This document shows positions 10,924 through 19,414 of a stretch of 64,000 bases of DNA, in pieces (the stretch's first letter is position 1; every line of letters starts with the position of its first letter). A program made the position numbers and the translations under genes. This DNA is from Niallia sp. NCCP-28. Lineage in GTDB: Bacteria; Bacillota; Bacilli; Bacillales; Cytobacillaceae. The notes under the pieces were generated by a model. That model was given only the letters and a program-made list of their open reading frames with translations. It was not told the DNA's origin and did not search any database. The stretch lies in contig NZ_BQYJ01000002.1 of NCBI RefSeq assembly GCF_023168165.1, positions 925,823 to 989,822 of the forward strand. Reading direction: 5' to 3'.

Positions 10924-11682
10924 TTGAAACAAGTGTTTAAAACAGATAAAGGAAAAGTACGCCAGCATAATGAAGACAATGGAACTATATGCTTTAATCA
11001 AAACGGCCAACGCCTTGCCATCGTAGCAGATGGCATGGGCGGACACCGTGCTGGTGATGTAGCAAGCCGCTTAACGGTTGATAAATTATCAGAGTTTTGG
11101 CTGGCTAATGATAAAATTGAGTCAGCAGACGATGCAGAGAATTGGCTGAAAGCAAAAATCCTGGAAGTGAATCAATATGTTTATCAATATTCTGTAAACC
11201 ATCCTGAATGTGACGGAATGGGCACCACCGTTATTGCTTGTATATGTACAGAAAATTTTTCTACCATTGCACATGTTGGCGACAGCCGCTGCTATCTTTA
11301 CAATGAAGATGGCTTTAAACAAGTGACAGAGGATCATTCATTAGTAAATGAGTTGGTGAGAATGGGAGAAATATCAAAAGAAGATGCAGAGCATCATCCA
11401 AGAAAAAATGTTGTTCTCAGAGCATTAGGTACGGATGAAAATTTAAATGTAGATATTATGACGATTATGTTTGAAGAGGGAGATGTTATTTTAATCTGCT
11501 CTGATGGCTTATCGAATAAAGTACCAGAAGTCGAATTAATGACTGTTCTAACAAAACAAGCTTCCCTTGATGAAAAAGCATCCATGCTGATTCAGTCAGC
11601 CAATGACAGCGGCGGTGAAGATAATATTACAGTTATTATCTTAGAGCATTTGGATATCCATCAAGCAGGTGAAGCCCCATGA
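10924..11682 (+). CDS. prpC: PP2C-type serine/threonine protein phosphatase
   Basis: A 252-residue PPM phosphatase. Metal-binding motifs: RQHNEDN near the start, ADGMGGHRAGD, GDSRCYLY, SDGLSN and GGEDNIT. It opposes the kinase PrkC encoded next, removing phosphate from Thr/Ser of PrkC and of targets such as elongation factors. The start is TTG 10924 behind GAGGTG. Its stop overlaps the prkC start by four bases, so phosphatase and kinase are made from a coupled transcript. Confidence 0.94.
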   Translation: MKQVFKTDKGKVRQHNEDNGTICFNQNGQRLAIVADGMGGHRAGDVASRLTVDKLSEFWLANDKIESADDAENWLKAKILEVNQYVYQYSVNHPECDGMGTTVIACICTENFSTIAHVGDSRCYLYNEDGFKQVTEDHSLVNELVRMGEISKEDAEHHPRKNVVLRALGTDENLNVDIMTIMFEEGDVILICSDGLSNKVPEVELMTVLTKQASLDEKASMLIQSANDSGGEDNITVIILEHLDIHQAGEAP

Positions 11683-13661
11683 TGGTTGGCAAAAGAATAA
11701 ACGGCCGCTATAAAGTAATGGATATGATTGGCGGCGGTGGAATGGCGAATGTCTATCTGGCTCACGATATGATCTTGGATAGGGATGTTGCTGTAAAAAT
11801 GCTTCGTCTAGATTTTGTAAACGATGAAGAGTTTATTAGACGCTTTCACAGGGAAGCGCAATCTGCTACAAGCTTAACCCATCCTAATATTGTCACTATT
11901 TATGATGTAGGGGAAGAAGGTTCCATCTATTATATCGTGATGGAATATGTAGAAGGCTACACATTAAAACAATACATACAAAAACACTCCCCTATACCTG
12001 TTGAAACAGCAATTGAAATGATGAAACAGCTAACTTCTGCCATAACCCATGCTCATCAAAATAATATTGTTCATCGGGATATTAAGCCCCATAATATTTT
12101 GGTTGATAAACAGGGAAATGTAAAAATTACTGATTTTGGCATTGCGATGGCTTTAAGTGCAACAAGTATTACACAAACAAATTCTGTTCTCGGTTCTGTT
12201 CATTATCTATCTCCAGAGCAAGCCCGAGGAGGAATGGCCAATAAAAAGTCTGATATTTATTCCCTTGGAATTGTCATGTTTGAATTGTTGACAGGAAGGT
12301 TGCCGTTTTCAGGAGAATCAGCTGTCTCTATTGCGCTAAAACATTTGCAGTCAGAAACACCGAGTGTAAGACGGTGGAATGAAACAATTCCTCAATCTGT
12401 TGAAAATGTTGTATTAAAAGCGACAGCAAAAGATCCGTTTCATCGTTATGCGAGCGTGGAAGAAATGGAAGAGGATTTAAGGACTGCACTTAATCCAGAA
12501 AGAAAAAACGAAAAAAAATTCGTGGAGCCAATTGATGAAGAAGCTACAAAAGCGATCCCGATTATAACAAATGATATATCTTATCAAAATTTAGAAGAAA
12601 CCATTGTTCATGGCAAAGAAGAGAAAAATCCTCAAGGAAACAAACAAGAAGGACAAGAAAAAATTCAAGCTGCTCCAAAAAAGAAAAAGAAAGATGGAAA
12701 AAAGCTGACGGTTGTATTATTGTCTGTTTTTTTTACCCTTTTGTTAGTTGGAGTGCTTGTAATTACTGTTCTTCCAGGACTGTTGCTCCCTAAAGACGTG
12801 ACTATTCCAGATGTAAGCGGCGAGGAATTAGAAGTTGCTGTTGAATCATTAGAATCAGCAGGATTTGTAATTGGAAAAACAATTCCATTAAACGATGAGG
12901 AAATAGACGCCGGCCTAATTATTCGTACAAGTCCTAAAGCAGGAAGAAAAGCGAAAGAAGGCGCTGAAATTGACCTTTATGAAAGTTTAGGAAAAGAAAA
13001 GTTCGAGTTGGATAATTATGTTGGAAAACAGTATGAAGATGTTGTGGACCAGCTGACGAAAGAAGGATTTAAAAACATTGATAAACTTGAACAGTTTGAT
13101 GAAAATGAGCCTGCTGGAACCATTATCGCCCAAAATCTAACTAGCGGACAAGAAGTAGTGCCAGAAGATGCTGAATTGGAACTTACCGTCAGCAAAGGGG
13201 CTGAACTTATCTCTTTGCAGGATTTAACTGGATATAATAAAAAAGGTGTGACTGAATACGCTAGTTCGAATGGTATTGTAGTAAACTTTACGGAAGAATA
13301 CAGTGATACCGTCGGAGAAGGACTAGTAATTTCGCAATCGCCAGTTGCTGATACCAATATAAGAGTAGGCTCTACTCTGGATGTCGTTATTTCAAAAGGG
13401 GCAAAAGAAATTCCAACGAAAGAGGTAACTGAGGAGATTACGATTTCCTATGAGCCATTAGTTGAGGGAGAATCTCAAGAAGTATTGATTTATGTACAAG
13501 ATTTAGATAACAGCATGACAGAACCGTATGAAACGTTGACGATAACGGAAACAACGAAAAAAACATTAACTTTGCGAATAGCAAAAGGAGAAAAAGCAGG
13601 CTATAAAGTTATTCGCGATAAAAGTGTTATTATTGATCAAGTAGTGCCATATCCAGATTAA
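11679..13661 (+). CDS. prkC: Membrane Ser/Thr protein kinase with PASTA repeats
   Basis: A 660-residue Hanks-type kinase. The cytosolic catalytic domain shows the glycine loop GGGGMANVYLA, Lys40 in DVAVKML, the HRDIKPHNIL loop and DFGIAM; SVHYLSPEQARGG is the activation segment region. A lysine-rich stretch precedes one transmembrane helix near residues 341-365. Outside follow three PASTA-type repeats, each ending in a PxxG-x-DLxxSxG-like stretch, then a C-terminal beta-rich tail. In B. subtilis PrkC senses muropeptides and triggers germination. Two ATGs in tandem make the exact start ambiguous by one codon. Confidence 0.95.
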   Translation: MMVGKRINGRYKVMDMIGGGGMANVYLAHDMILDRDVAVKMLRLDFVNDEEFIRRFHREAQSATSLTHPNIVTIYDVGEEGSIYYIVMEYVEGYTLKQYIQKHSPIPVETAIEMMKQLTSAITHAHQNNIVHRDIKPHNILVDKQGNVKITDFGIAMALSATSITQTNSVLGSVHYLSPEQARGGMANKKSDIYSLGIVMFELLTGRLPFSGESAVSIALKHLQSETPSVRRWNETIPQSVENVVLKATAKDPFHRYASVEEMEEDLRTALNPERKNEKKFVEPIDEEATKAIPIITNDISYQNLEETIVHGKEEKNPQGNKQEGQEKIQAAPKKKKKDGKKLTVVLLSVFFTLLLVGVLVITVLPGLLLPKDVTIPDVSGEELEVAVESLESAGFVIGKTIPLNDEEIDAGLIIRTSPKAGRKAKEGAEIDLYESLGKEKFELDNYVGKQYEDVVDQLTKEGFKNIDKLEQFDENEPAGTIIAQNLTSGQEVVPEDAELELTVSKGAELISLQDLTGYNKKGVTEYASSNGIVVNFTEEYSDTVGEGLVISQSPVADTNIRVGSTLDVVISKGAKEIPTKEVTEEITISYEPLVEGESQEVLIYVQDLDNSMTEPYETLTITETTKKTLTLRIAKGEKAGYKVIRDKSVIIDQVVPYPD

Positions 13662-13674
13662 GGAGAGTTAAAGC

Positions 13675-14559
13675 ATGCCAGAAGGCAAAATCGTTAAAGC
13701 ATTAAGTGGTTTTTATTATGTATTAGATGAAGGCGGAAGTGTGACACAGTGCCGAGGCCGTGGCGTGTTTCGCAAGAATAAAATTACTCCCCTTGTAGGA
13801 GATGAGGTAGTTTTTCAAGCAGAAAATGAAACTGACGGCTATATTTTAGAAGTAAAGCAAAGAAAAAATGAATTGGTGCGCCCTCCTGTTGCTAATGTTG
13901 ACCAAGCAATTCTTGTGTTTTCTAGTGTAGAGCCAAACTTTAGCACCGCTCTTTTAGACCGATTTCTTGTGTTGGTGGAATTTAATCATATTAAACCGAT
14001 TATCTGTATAACTAAAATGGACTTAGCAACAAAAGAAGAAGGAAAAAAGATGGAGGAATACGCCGAGCATTACCAAAAAATTGGCTACTCTGTTATTCTG
14101 ACATCATCGGAAACAGATGAAGGAATCCATGATTTAGCTCCTTTTTTGGCGGGGAAAATATCTGTTTTTGCAGGACAATCAGGTGTTGGAAAGTCTTCTT
14201 TGCTAAATGCTATTCGTCCAGATTTAGCATTAAAAACAGATGAAATATCGACACATCTAGGCAGGGGAAAGCATACAACAAGACATGTGGAACTTATAAC
14301 AATTGACAACGGTTTAGTTGCGGATACCCCAGGATTCAGCTCTTTAGAGTTTAGCGATATAGAGCTGGAAGATTTAAATTATTGTTTTCCAGAAATCGAA
14401 AAAGCGAGTGAAGACTGTAAATTTAGAGGCTGTCTTCATTTGTCAGAGCCAAAGTGCAAAGTAAAAGAAGAAGTCGCGGCTTTTAGGATTCCAGCTTATC
14501 GCTATGAACATTATACAGAATTTATTCAAGAAATAAAGGATCGAAAACCTAAATATTAG
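13675..14559 (+). CDS. rsgA: Ribosome small-subunit GTPase RsgA (CpgA)
   Basis: A 294-residue circularly permuted GTPase that assists 30S maturation. An N-terminal OB fold is followed by G4 (TKMD), G1 (GQSGVGKSS) and G3 (DTPGFSSL), then a C-terminal zinc site in CKFRGCLHLSEPKC. It follows prkC by 13 bases with AAGGAGAG as ribosome binding site. In B. subtilis it is a substrate of PrkC and linked to wall integrity. A terminator follows, where rpe would be expected. Confidence 0.95.
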   Translation: MPEGKIVKALSGFYYVLDEGGSVTQCRGRGVFRKNKITPLVGDEVVFQAENETDGYILEVKQRKNELVRPPVANVDQAILVFSSVEPNFSTALLDRFLVLVEFNHIKPIICITKMDLATKEEGKKMEEYAEHYQKIGYSVILTSSETDEGIHDLAPFLAGKISVFAGQSGVGKSSLLNAIRPDLALKTDEISTHLGRGKHTTRHVELITIDNGLVADTPGFSSLEFSDIELEDLNYCFPEIEKASEDCKFRGCLHLSEPKCKVKEEVAAFRIPAYRYEHYTEFIQEIKDRKPKY

Positions 14560-14647
14560 GATTTTATCCCAAGGTTTGCTTGCATTAAAGACATATTTAT
14601 GAAGCGCAGATGGCTGATAAAAGGAAAATCTTCGTTTTTATTTTTGG

Positions 14648-14678
14648 AGCATGGGGGAGCTGTCCCATGCTTTTTTTT
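14648..14678 (+). terminator. Rho-independent terminator after rsgA
   Basis: A perfect 8-bp stem AGCATGGG (14648-14655) / CCCATGCT (14664-14671) runs into eight T. It closes the def-to-rsgA unit; in B. subtilis the neighbouring gene here would be rpe. Confidence 0.85.
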
Positions 14679-14735
14679 AATACTATAGAGCAATAAAATG
14701 CTTGGATGAAAAGGAGAAAGAGAGGGGCGAGGAAA

Positions 14736-15383
14736 ATGAATATATATATTATGGCAGGTGGACCCGAGCAATATGTGCCAGACCTTGGCCGATATACAAA
14801 TGAGGAATGCATCTGGATTGGAGTTGATAAAGGCGTGCTTTATTTAATCAACCGATCTATTCCCGTGGAGGCAGCTTTCGGTGATTTTGATTCTGTAAGT
14901 GAGGAAGAGTGGCAGACAATTTGTGAGCATTCTGCAAATATAAAACAATTTAAACCAGAAAAAGATGAAACAGATATGGAGCTGGCACTAAATTGGGCCA
15001 TCAAACAGCAGCCAAAAAGAATAGGGTTGTTTGGGGCGACAGGTGGCCGACTTGATCATACAATTGCAAACATGCAGCTGCTATTAAAAGAACGGCTTAG
15101 AAATGAGCAAATTCACATAGAGTTAATCGATAATAAAAATAAAGTTCATATTGCAACAAGTGGTGTACATATAATAGAAAGAGAGGAAATATATCCGTAT
15201 ATCTCCTTTTTTCCCTATAGTGAAGAGACTGTAGGTTTAACTTTAGAAGGCTTTAAATATCCTTTAAAGGATAAATATCTTCCGGTCAGCAGTACACTTT
15301 GTATCAGCAACGAACTTATTAGTGAATATGGTACTTTTTCTTTTGCTAAAGGCATACTATTGGTAATAAGAAGTCATGATTAA
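14736..15383 (+). CDS. thiN: Thiamine pyrophosphokinase
   Basis: A 215-residue enzyme that converts thiamine to thiamine diphosphate. Family stretches are AGGPEQYVP at the start, the Asp-rich GAFGDFDS-like AFGDFDSV, the KDETDMELAL substrate-binding stretch and GATGGRLDH. ATG 14736 is chosen over an in-frame ATG at 14706 because a GGGGCGAGG ribosome binding site lies just before it and the MNIYIMAGGP start fits the family. It corresponds to B. subtilis YloS. Confidence 0.9.
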   Translation: MNIYIMAGGPEQYVPDLGRYTNEECIWIGVDKGVLYLINRSIPVEAAFGDFDSVSEEEWQTICEHSANIKQFKPEKDETDMELALNWAIKQQPKRIGLFGATGGRLDHTIANMQLLLKERLRNEQIHIELIDNKNKVHIATSGVHIIEREEIYPYISFFPYSEETVGLTLEGFKYPLKDKYLPVSSTLCISNELISEYGTFSFAKGILLVIRSHD

Positions 15384-15472
15384 CAATAAAAATTCAAGTA
15401 CTATTTTGCATGTTTTGAATAGGATGTAAATGGTGTTACTGGTTAATTCGCTTTTAAGGAGGGACAGTATTC

Positions 15473-15553
15473 ATGAGATTCTATACCATTAAACTGCCAA
15501 AATTTTTAGGAGGACTTGTCCGCGCAATGTTAGGAACATTTAAAAAAGAATAG
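15473..15553 (+). CDS. spoVM: Stage V sporulation protein SpoVM (26 residues)
   Basis: A 26-codon gene encoding an amphipathic peptide that begins MRFYTIKLPKFLGG and ends in FKKE. It matches B. subtilis SpoVM nearly residue for residue as I remember that sequence, including Pro9, which is needed for recognising membrane curvature; the changes are conservative (for example Lys2 to Arg). SpoVM coats the outer forespore membrane and anchors SpoIVA for coat assembly. A strong AAGGAGGG ribosome binding site (15456-15463) precedes it. The position between thiN and rpmB is the same as in B. subtilis, and it confirms a spore former. Confidence 0.96.
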   Translation: MRFYTIKLPKFLGGLVRAMLGTFKKE

Positions 15554-15680
15554 GATGAATGTTTTTTGCCTTTTTTTGACGTACAACCTTTAAAAGATGA
15601 GGCGATAAAGGGGAAAGGAAAGCTTTTTCTTTTCTCTTTTTGAAACAATAATTAGCAGGCGCTAAAAATTAGCAAAAAAT

Positions 15681-15708
15681 AAAAAAGGACATAAGCATGT
15701 CCTTTTTT
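15681..15708. terminator. Bidirectional terminator between spoVM and rpmB
   Basis: A perfect 12-bp inverted repeat (AAAAAAGGACAT / ATGTCCTTTTTT, loop AAGC) with A-run and T-run on opposite sides serves spoVM on + and rpmB on -. A looser inverted repeat (CGCCTT at 15731 with AAGGCG at 15774, inner AGCG/CGCT) lies between it and rpmB. Confidence 0.85.
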
Positions 15709-15792
15709 ATTTTGTCCAGTTTAGTGATTCCGCCTTTTGTTTTTTCAGCGTGTGTTAACGAACGCTAAAAGACAAGGCGAAAAGCGTGTTAA

Positions 15793-15981
15793 TTAAACGC
15801 GCTCTACTTTACCAGATCTAAGTGCTCTAGCAGAAACCCAAACACGTTTAGGTTTTCCATCTACTAAGATACGAACCTTTTGAAGGTTTGCTCCCCAAGT
15901 ACGCTTGTTAGCATTCATGGCATGGGAACGAGCATTACCTGTAGTTGTTTTTTTACCAGTTACAACACATTTACGTGGCAT
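15793..15981 (-). CDS. rpmB: 50S ribosomal protein L28
   Basis: A 62-residue basic protein starting [16 protein letters not shown] and containing NANKRTW and [16 protein letters not shown], diagnostic for L28. The frame is open upstream to 16029, but the AAGGAGGG ribosome binding site at 15990-15997 (minus sense) fixes the start at 15981. It is the only gene on the minus strand in the window, as in B. subtilis, where rpmB is also transcribed against its neighbours. The CVVTGKK form keeps one Cys; the full four-Cys zinc pattern is absent, so this is a C-minus-type paralogue. Confidence 0.96.
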   Translation of the reverse strand: MPRKCVVTGKKTTTGNARSHAMNANKRTWGANLQKVRILVDGKPKRVWVSARALRSGKVERV

Positions 15982-16004
15982 GTATATTTCCCTCCTTATA
16001 ACCA

Positions 16005-16025
16005 AAACTCTTAAATAAAGAGTTT
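16005..16025 (-). promoter_or_regulatory. Leader hairpin just upstream of the rpmB ribosome binding site
   Basis: AAACTCTT / AAGAGTTT form a perfect 8-bp stem with a 5-nt loop, 7 nt upstream of the AAGGAGGG of rpmB. It would form in the mRNA leader. No function is known to me; it could protect the 5' region or influence translation. Confidence 0.5.
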
Positions 16026-16092
16026 CCAAATTCCTAGTTAACGTTTTAATCCCTTAGAAAATCATAAATAATCCTCATAAAGATACTTTAAT

Positions 16093-16121
16093 AATTTATC
16101 ATACAACTACTTTGAATGCAA
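16093..16121 (-). promoter_or_regulatory. Likely rpmB promoter (sigma-A type, extended -10)
   Basis: On the minus strand TTGCAT (16116-16121), 17-nt spacer, TAAATT (16093-16098) with TG one base upstream of the -10. The leader to the rpmB start would be about 105 nt. An inverted repeat (16095-16109 with 16122-16134) spans this promoter. Confidence 0.45.
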
Positions 16122-16153
16122 TAGTTGTGATAAAACCTTTCAAGAAAATTTCC

Positions 16154-16183
16154 TTGACATGTTTTTTTTGCATACCTTATAAA
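16154..16183 (+). promoter_or_regulatory. Sigma-A-type promoter upstream of yloU
   Basis: TTGACA (16154-16159), 18-nt spacer, TATAAA (16178-16183). A second TATAAT lies at 16203-16208 without a good -35. The leader to yloU would be about 245 nt. Within that leader is a 28-codon frame (16250-16336) that I do not call. Confidence 0.5.
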
Positions 16184-16434
16184 TAAGATACGGCTTTTCA
16201 TATATAATAGAAATAGATAGGCGGTAATTCAGTTGAAAATCAAGGAGGCATGAAGCTCTTTGCTATATTAAAGATTTCTTTTTATTTTGTCGAATGCTTT
16301 AGGAAGGGGTTTCTTCTGAAAAAGCAAATAATATAAGAGGACAATCGCAGTCTAATTCAACTATCGCTTTTAAAAATTATTATGTTATAGTAAAATATCA
16401 GTAGTCAAGGAGCAATTCCAAAGGGGGAAGACTC

Positions 16435-16800
16435 ATGTCCATCGAACTAAAAACAAATTTCGGGCAAATAGATATTTCAACAGAAGTTATTGCAACAATT
16501 GCAGGAGGAGCAGCGGTAGACTGCTACGGCATTGTAGGAATGGCGTCGAAGCATCAAATTAAAGATGGTTTGACGGATATTTTGCGTAAAGAAAACTTCA
16601 CACGTGGAGTAATTGTTCGAAAAGAGAATGAAGAAGAGGTACATATTGATATGTATATTATTGTAAGTTACGGAACGAAAATTTCCGAAGTTGCGCACAA
16701 TGTTCAATCAAAAGTGAAATATACACTCAATAAGACAGTTGGACTTGCCGTTGACTCGGTTAATATTTACGTTCAAGGAGTTCGTGTGACGAACCCGTAG
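16435..16800 (+). CDS. yloU: Asp23/Gls24 family envelope-stress protein YloU
   Basis: A 121-residue protein of the Asp23/Gls24 family: IDISTEVIATIAGGAAVDCYGIVGM at the N-terminal part (DYGIVG-like motif) and the NVQSKVKYTLNKTVGL stretch. Family members are abundant, often membrane-associated proteins linked to cell-envelope stress; the precise role of YloU is not established. AAGGGGGAAG precedes ATG 16435. It is always next to the DhaL-domain gene yloV in Bacilli, here 17 bases away. Confidence 0.9.
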   Translation: MSIELKTNFGQIDISTEVIATIAGGAAVDCYGIVGMASKHQIKDGLTDILRKENFTRGVIVRKENEEEVHIDMYIIVSYGTKISEVAHNVQSKVKYTLNKTVGLAVDSVNIYVQGVRVTNP

Positions 16801-16817
16801 TGAGGAGGAAACGAATA

Positions 16818-18497
16818 GTGTCGATTACAGTTTTAGAAGGAAAGAGATTTGCCGAAATGGTTATCCAAGGAGCAAACCATTTATCCTCTAATGCTAAATA
16901 TGTAGATGCGTTAAATGTTTTTCCAGTACCAGATGGAGATACTGGGACAAATATGAATTTGTCGATGACATCAGGTGCCAAGGAAGTTCAAAATAATATT
17001 CAATCACATATAGGTAAAGTAGGGCTAAGTTTATCGAAGGGCTTGCTAATGGGAGCAAGAGGGAATTCTGGAGTTATTCTTTCACAATTATTCCGCGGAT
17101 TTTCTAAATCGATTGAACAAAAAGAAAGCATTACAGGCAAAGATTTTGCTGAAGCTTTGCAATTTGGAGTGGAAACAGCTTATAAAGCAGTAATGAAGCC
17201 TGTGGAAGGAACAATTTTGACGGTTGCAAAAGACGCTGCAAAAAAAGGGCTTCAAGCAGCTGAACAACATGATGATATTATTGTAATATTGGAAGAAGTG
17301 GTAAAAGAAGCAAACGCCTCATTAAATCGTACTCCAGATCTGCTTCCTGTTTTGAAAGAAGTGGGAGTAGTAGACAGTGGAGGCCAAGGCTTGGTGTTTG
17401 TATATGAAGGATTTCTTGCAGAACTTAAAGGGGAAAAACTGCCGGATAGCATGAAAGCGGTTGTTTCCATGAATGAGCTTGTTAATGCAGAGCATCATAA
17501 AAATGTTCATAGTGTGATCAATACAGAAGATATTGAATTTGGCTATTGTACAGAATTTATGGTGCGTTTAGAAGAAGAAAAGTTGGGGAATAAAGCTTTT
17601 TCGGAAGAAGAATTCAGAAAAGATTTAAGTTCATATGGAGATTCTCTTTTAGTAATTGCAGATGATGAAGTGGTGAAAATACATATCCACTCCAATGTGC
17701 CCGGCGAAGTGTTAACATACGGCCAAAAATACGGCAATCTGATAAAAATGAAAATTGAAAATATGCGGGAGCAGCACAGCACGTTAGTGGAAAATGCAGA
17801 AAAGGAAATGCCAGCAGCACATTCAGCTCCAACGGAACAAAAGGAGTATGGAATCGTAACGGTTTCCATGGGCTCTGGAATTGCTGAACTGTTTACAAGC
17901 ATTGGTGCTCATTATGTAATTGAAGGCGGACAAACAATGAATCCAAGTACGGAGGATATTGTCAATGCCATTCAAAAAGTGCATGCAAAAAAAGTGTTTA
18001 TTCTTCCCAATAATAAAAATATTATTATGGCGGCAGAACAAGCAGTGGATGTACTAGGCGATCATGTGGTTGTAGTCCCTTCTAAAACGGTGCCGCAAGG
18101 GATGGCTGCACTCCTTGCATTTAATCCGAGCGCAGAAATGGATGCTAATACAAAAAGTATGACAAGTGCAATGGAGCATGTAAAAACGGGGCAGATAACA
18201 TATGCTGTCAGAGATACAAATATTGATGGCCTTACTATTGAAACAGGCGATTTCATGGGGATAGCAGATGGCAAGATTGTTGTAAAAAGCAAAAAAAAGC
18301 TTGAATCTGCACAAAAATTATTAACTTCGATGATAGATGAAGATGCAGAAATTTTAACGATCATTAAAGGGGAAGATGCATCTGATGAAGATGCAGCAGC
18401 GCTTGCTTCCTTTGTCGAAGAAGAATTTGCTGATGTTGAAGTAGAAATTCATGATGGAAATCAACCTTTATATGCGTTTATTTTTTCTATTGAATAA
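16818..18497 (+). CDS. fakA: Fatty-acid kinase catalytic subunit-like DhaL protein (FakA/YloV)
   Basis: A 559-residue protein. The N-terminal DAK2/DhaL domain carries the metal/ATP motif NVFPVPDGDTGTNM and, further on, GARGNSGVILSQ and VGVVDSGGQG. A middle linker and a C-terminal DegV-like half follow. FakA phosphorylates FakB-bound fatty acids so they can enter phospholipid synthesis through PlsX/PlsY; plsX is in this window. GTG 16818 is chosen because AGGAGG (16804-16809) lies before it and inside the longer frame opening at 16800. Confidence 0.9.
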   Translation: MSITVLEGKRFAEMVIQGANHLSSNAKYVDALNVFPVPDGDTGTNMNLSMTSGAKEVQNNIQSHIGKVGLSLSKGLLMGARGNSGVILSQLFRGFSKSIEQKESITGKDFAEALQFGVETAYKAVMKPVEGTILTVAKDAAKKGLQAAEQHDDIIVILEEVVKEANASLNRTPDLLPVLKEVGVVDSGGQGLVFVYEGFLAELKGEKLPDSMKAVVSMNELVNAEHHKNVHSVINTEDIEFGYCTEFMVRLEEEKLGNKAFSEEEFRKDLSSYGDSLLVIADDEVVKIHIHSNVPGEVLTYGQKYGNLIKMKIENMREQHSTLVENAEKEMPAAHSAPTEQKEYGIVTVSMGSGIAELFTSIGAHYVIEGGQTMNPSTEDIVNAIQKVHAKKVFILPNNKNIIMAAEQAVDVLGDHVVVVPSKTVPQGMAALLAFNPSAEMDANTKSMTSAMEHVKTGQITYAVRDTNIDGLTIETGDFMGIADGKIVVKSKKKLESAQKLLTSMIDEDAEILTIIKGEDASDEDAAALASFVEEEFADVEVEIHDGNQPLYAFIFSIE

Positions 18498-18508
18498 TTA
18501 ATTTATGT

Positions 18509-18548
18509 AAACTGTATGCTTAAATAGGAGCATGCAGTTTTTTATTTT
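18509..18548 (+). terminator. Terminator after yloV
   Basis: AAACTGTATGCT (18509-18520) pairs with AGCATGCAGTTT (18529-18540), 12 bp with one G-U, followed by a T-rich run. Confidence 0.85.
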
Positions 18549-18589
18549 GAGAAATAAAGAAAAATGCTACAATATCACATCATGTGATA
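18547..18589 (+). promoter_or_regulatory. sdaAB promoter region with palindromic operator candidate
   Basis: A -10-like TACAAT (18568-18573) is preceded by TTGAGA at 15 nt or TTTTGA at 17 nt. Directly overlapping its end is a perfect palindrome TATCACA-TCA-TGTGATA (18573-18589), the classical place for a repressor site. The regulator is unknown. Confidence 0.45.
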
Positions 18590-18697
18590 AGATGAAAGAA
18601 TAGCTATTTTTAAATAGAAATTTATATTAATATAATGAAATAAAATAAAAGTTAATGGATTACGGTAATAAATAATGAAAAGGGAGCGTATCTAAGT

Positions 18698-19360
18698 ATG
18701 AAATTCAAGAGTGTTTTCGATATTATCGGGCCTGTGATGATTGGGCCTTCAAGCTCTCACACAGCAGGAGCGGCCAGGATTGGCAGGGTGGCAAGAAACC
18801 TTTTTGATCGACAGCCTAAAAGAGCATCGATTCATTTATATGGTTCCTTTGCACAAACATATAAAGGACATGGAACAGATGTAGCAATTGTTGGCGGTTT
18901 GCTTGATTTTGATACATTTGATGAAAGAATTAAAAATTCGCTGACACTTGCCCGAAAACTTGGAATGGAAGTATCTTTTCATGTAGAAGAGGCAATTCCT
19001 GAACATCCAAATACAGCAAAAATTGTTTTATCAGACGATCAAGGAGAGCTAGAGCTTGTGGGCATCTCTATAGGCGGAGGAAAAATAGAGATAACAGAAT
19101 TAAATGGTTTTAAACTAAGATTATCTGGACATCATCCAGCAATATTGGTTGTTCACAATGACAAATTTGGTGCAATTGCAAAAGTATCTAATATTTTAGC
19201 AAAATATGAAATCAATATTGGCCATATGGAAGTAAGCCGAAAAGAAAAGGGCATGCTTGCTCTTATGACGATTGAGGTGGATCAAAATATAGATGAAGCA
19301 ATTTTAAAAGAAATTGAAAATCTTGAGGCAATTGAAAAAGTAACCACAATAGTCGAATAA
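18698..19360 (+). CDS. sdaAB: L-serine dehydratase, iron-sulfur-dependent, beta subunit
   Basis: A 220-residue subunit of the [4Fe-4S] L-serine ammonia-lyase that deaminates serine to pyruvate. It has GPSSSHTAGAARIG in the serine-binding SDH-beta domain and a C-terminal ACT domain from about residue 148 (AILVVHNDKFGAIAKVSNILAKY), which in this enzyme class binds serine allosterically. Downstream sdaAA lies 54 bases away and supplies the iron-sulfur half. Transcription probably starts at the palindrome-bearing promoter upstream. Confidence 0.95.
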   Translation: MKFKSVFDIIGPVMIGPSSSHTAGAARIGRVARNLFDRQPKRASIHLYGSFAQTYKGHGTDVAIVGGLLDFDTFDERIKNSLTLARKLGMEVSFHVEEAIPEHPNTAKIVLSDDQGELELVGISIGGGKIEITELNGFKLRLSGHHPAILVVHNDKFGAIAKVSNILAKYEINIGHMEVSRKEKGMLALMTIEVDQNIDEAILKEIENLEAIEKVTTIVE

Positions 19361-19414
19361 TAAAAGTAGGTTGCTATTTATATTAAGGAGTAGAGAGAAA
19401 GGAAGGAACTTGGT

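Noticed and set aside
14599..14675. Small + strand frame in the rsgA-thiN spacer
   Set aside because: It runs through the terminator hairpin, lacks a ribosome binding site and is not an rpe fragment.
15384..15472. Search for a sigma-E promoter in front of spoVM
   Set aside because: spoVM is expected to be sigma-E dependent, but I could not find a convincing -35/-10 pair of that class here, so none is annotated.
16250..16336. 28-codon frame downstream of the yloU promoter, with AAGGAGG just before its ATG
   Set aside because: Only one base separates GGAGG from the ATG, too close for initiation, and the peptide resembles nothing I know. It may still be a leader peptide, but support is insufficient.
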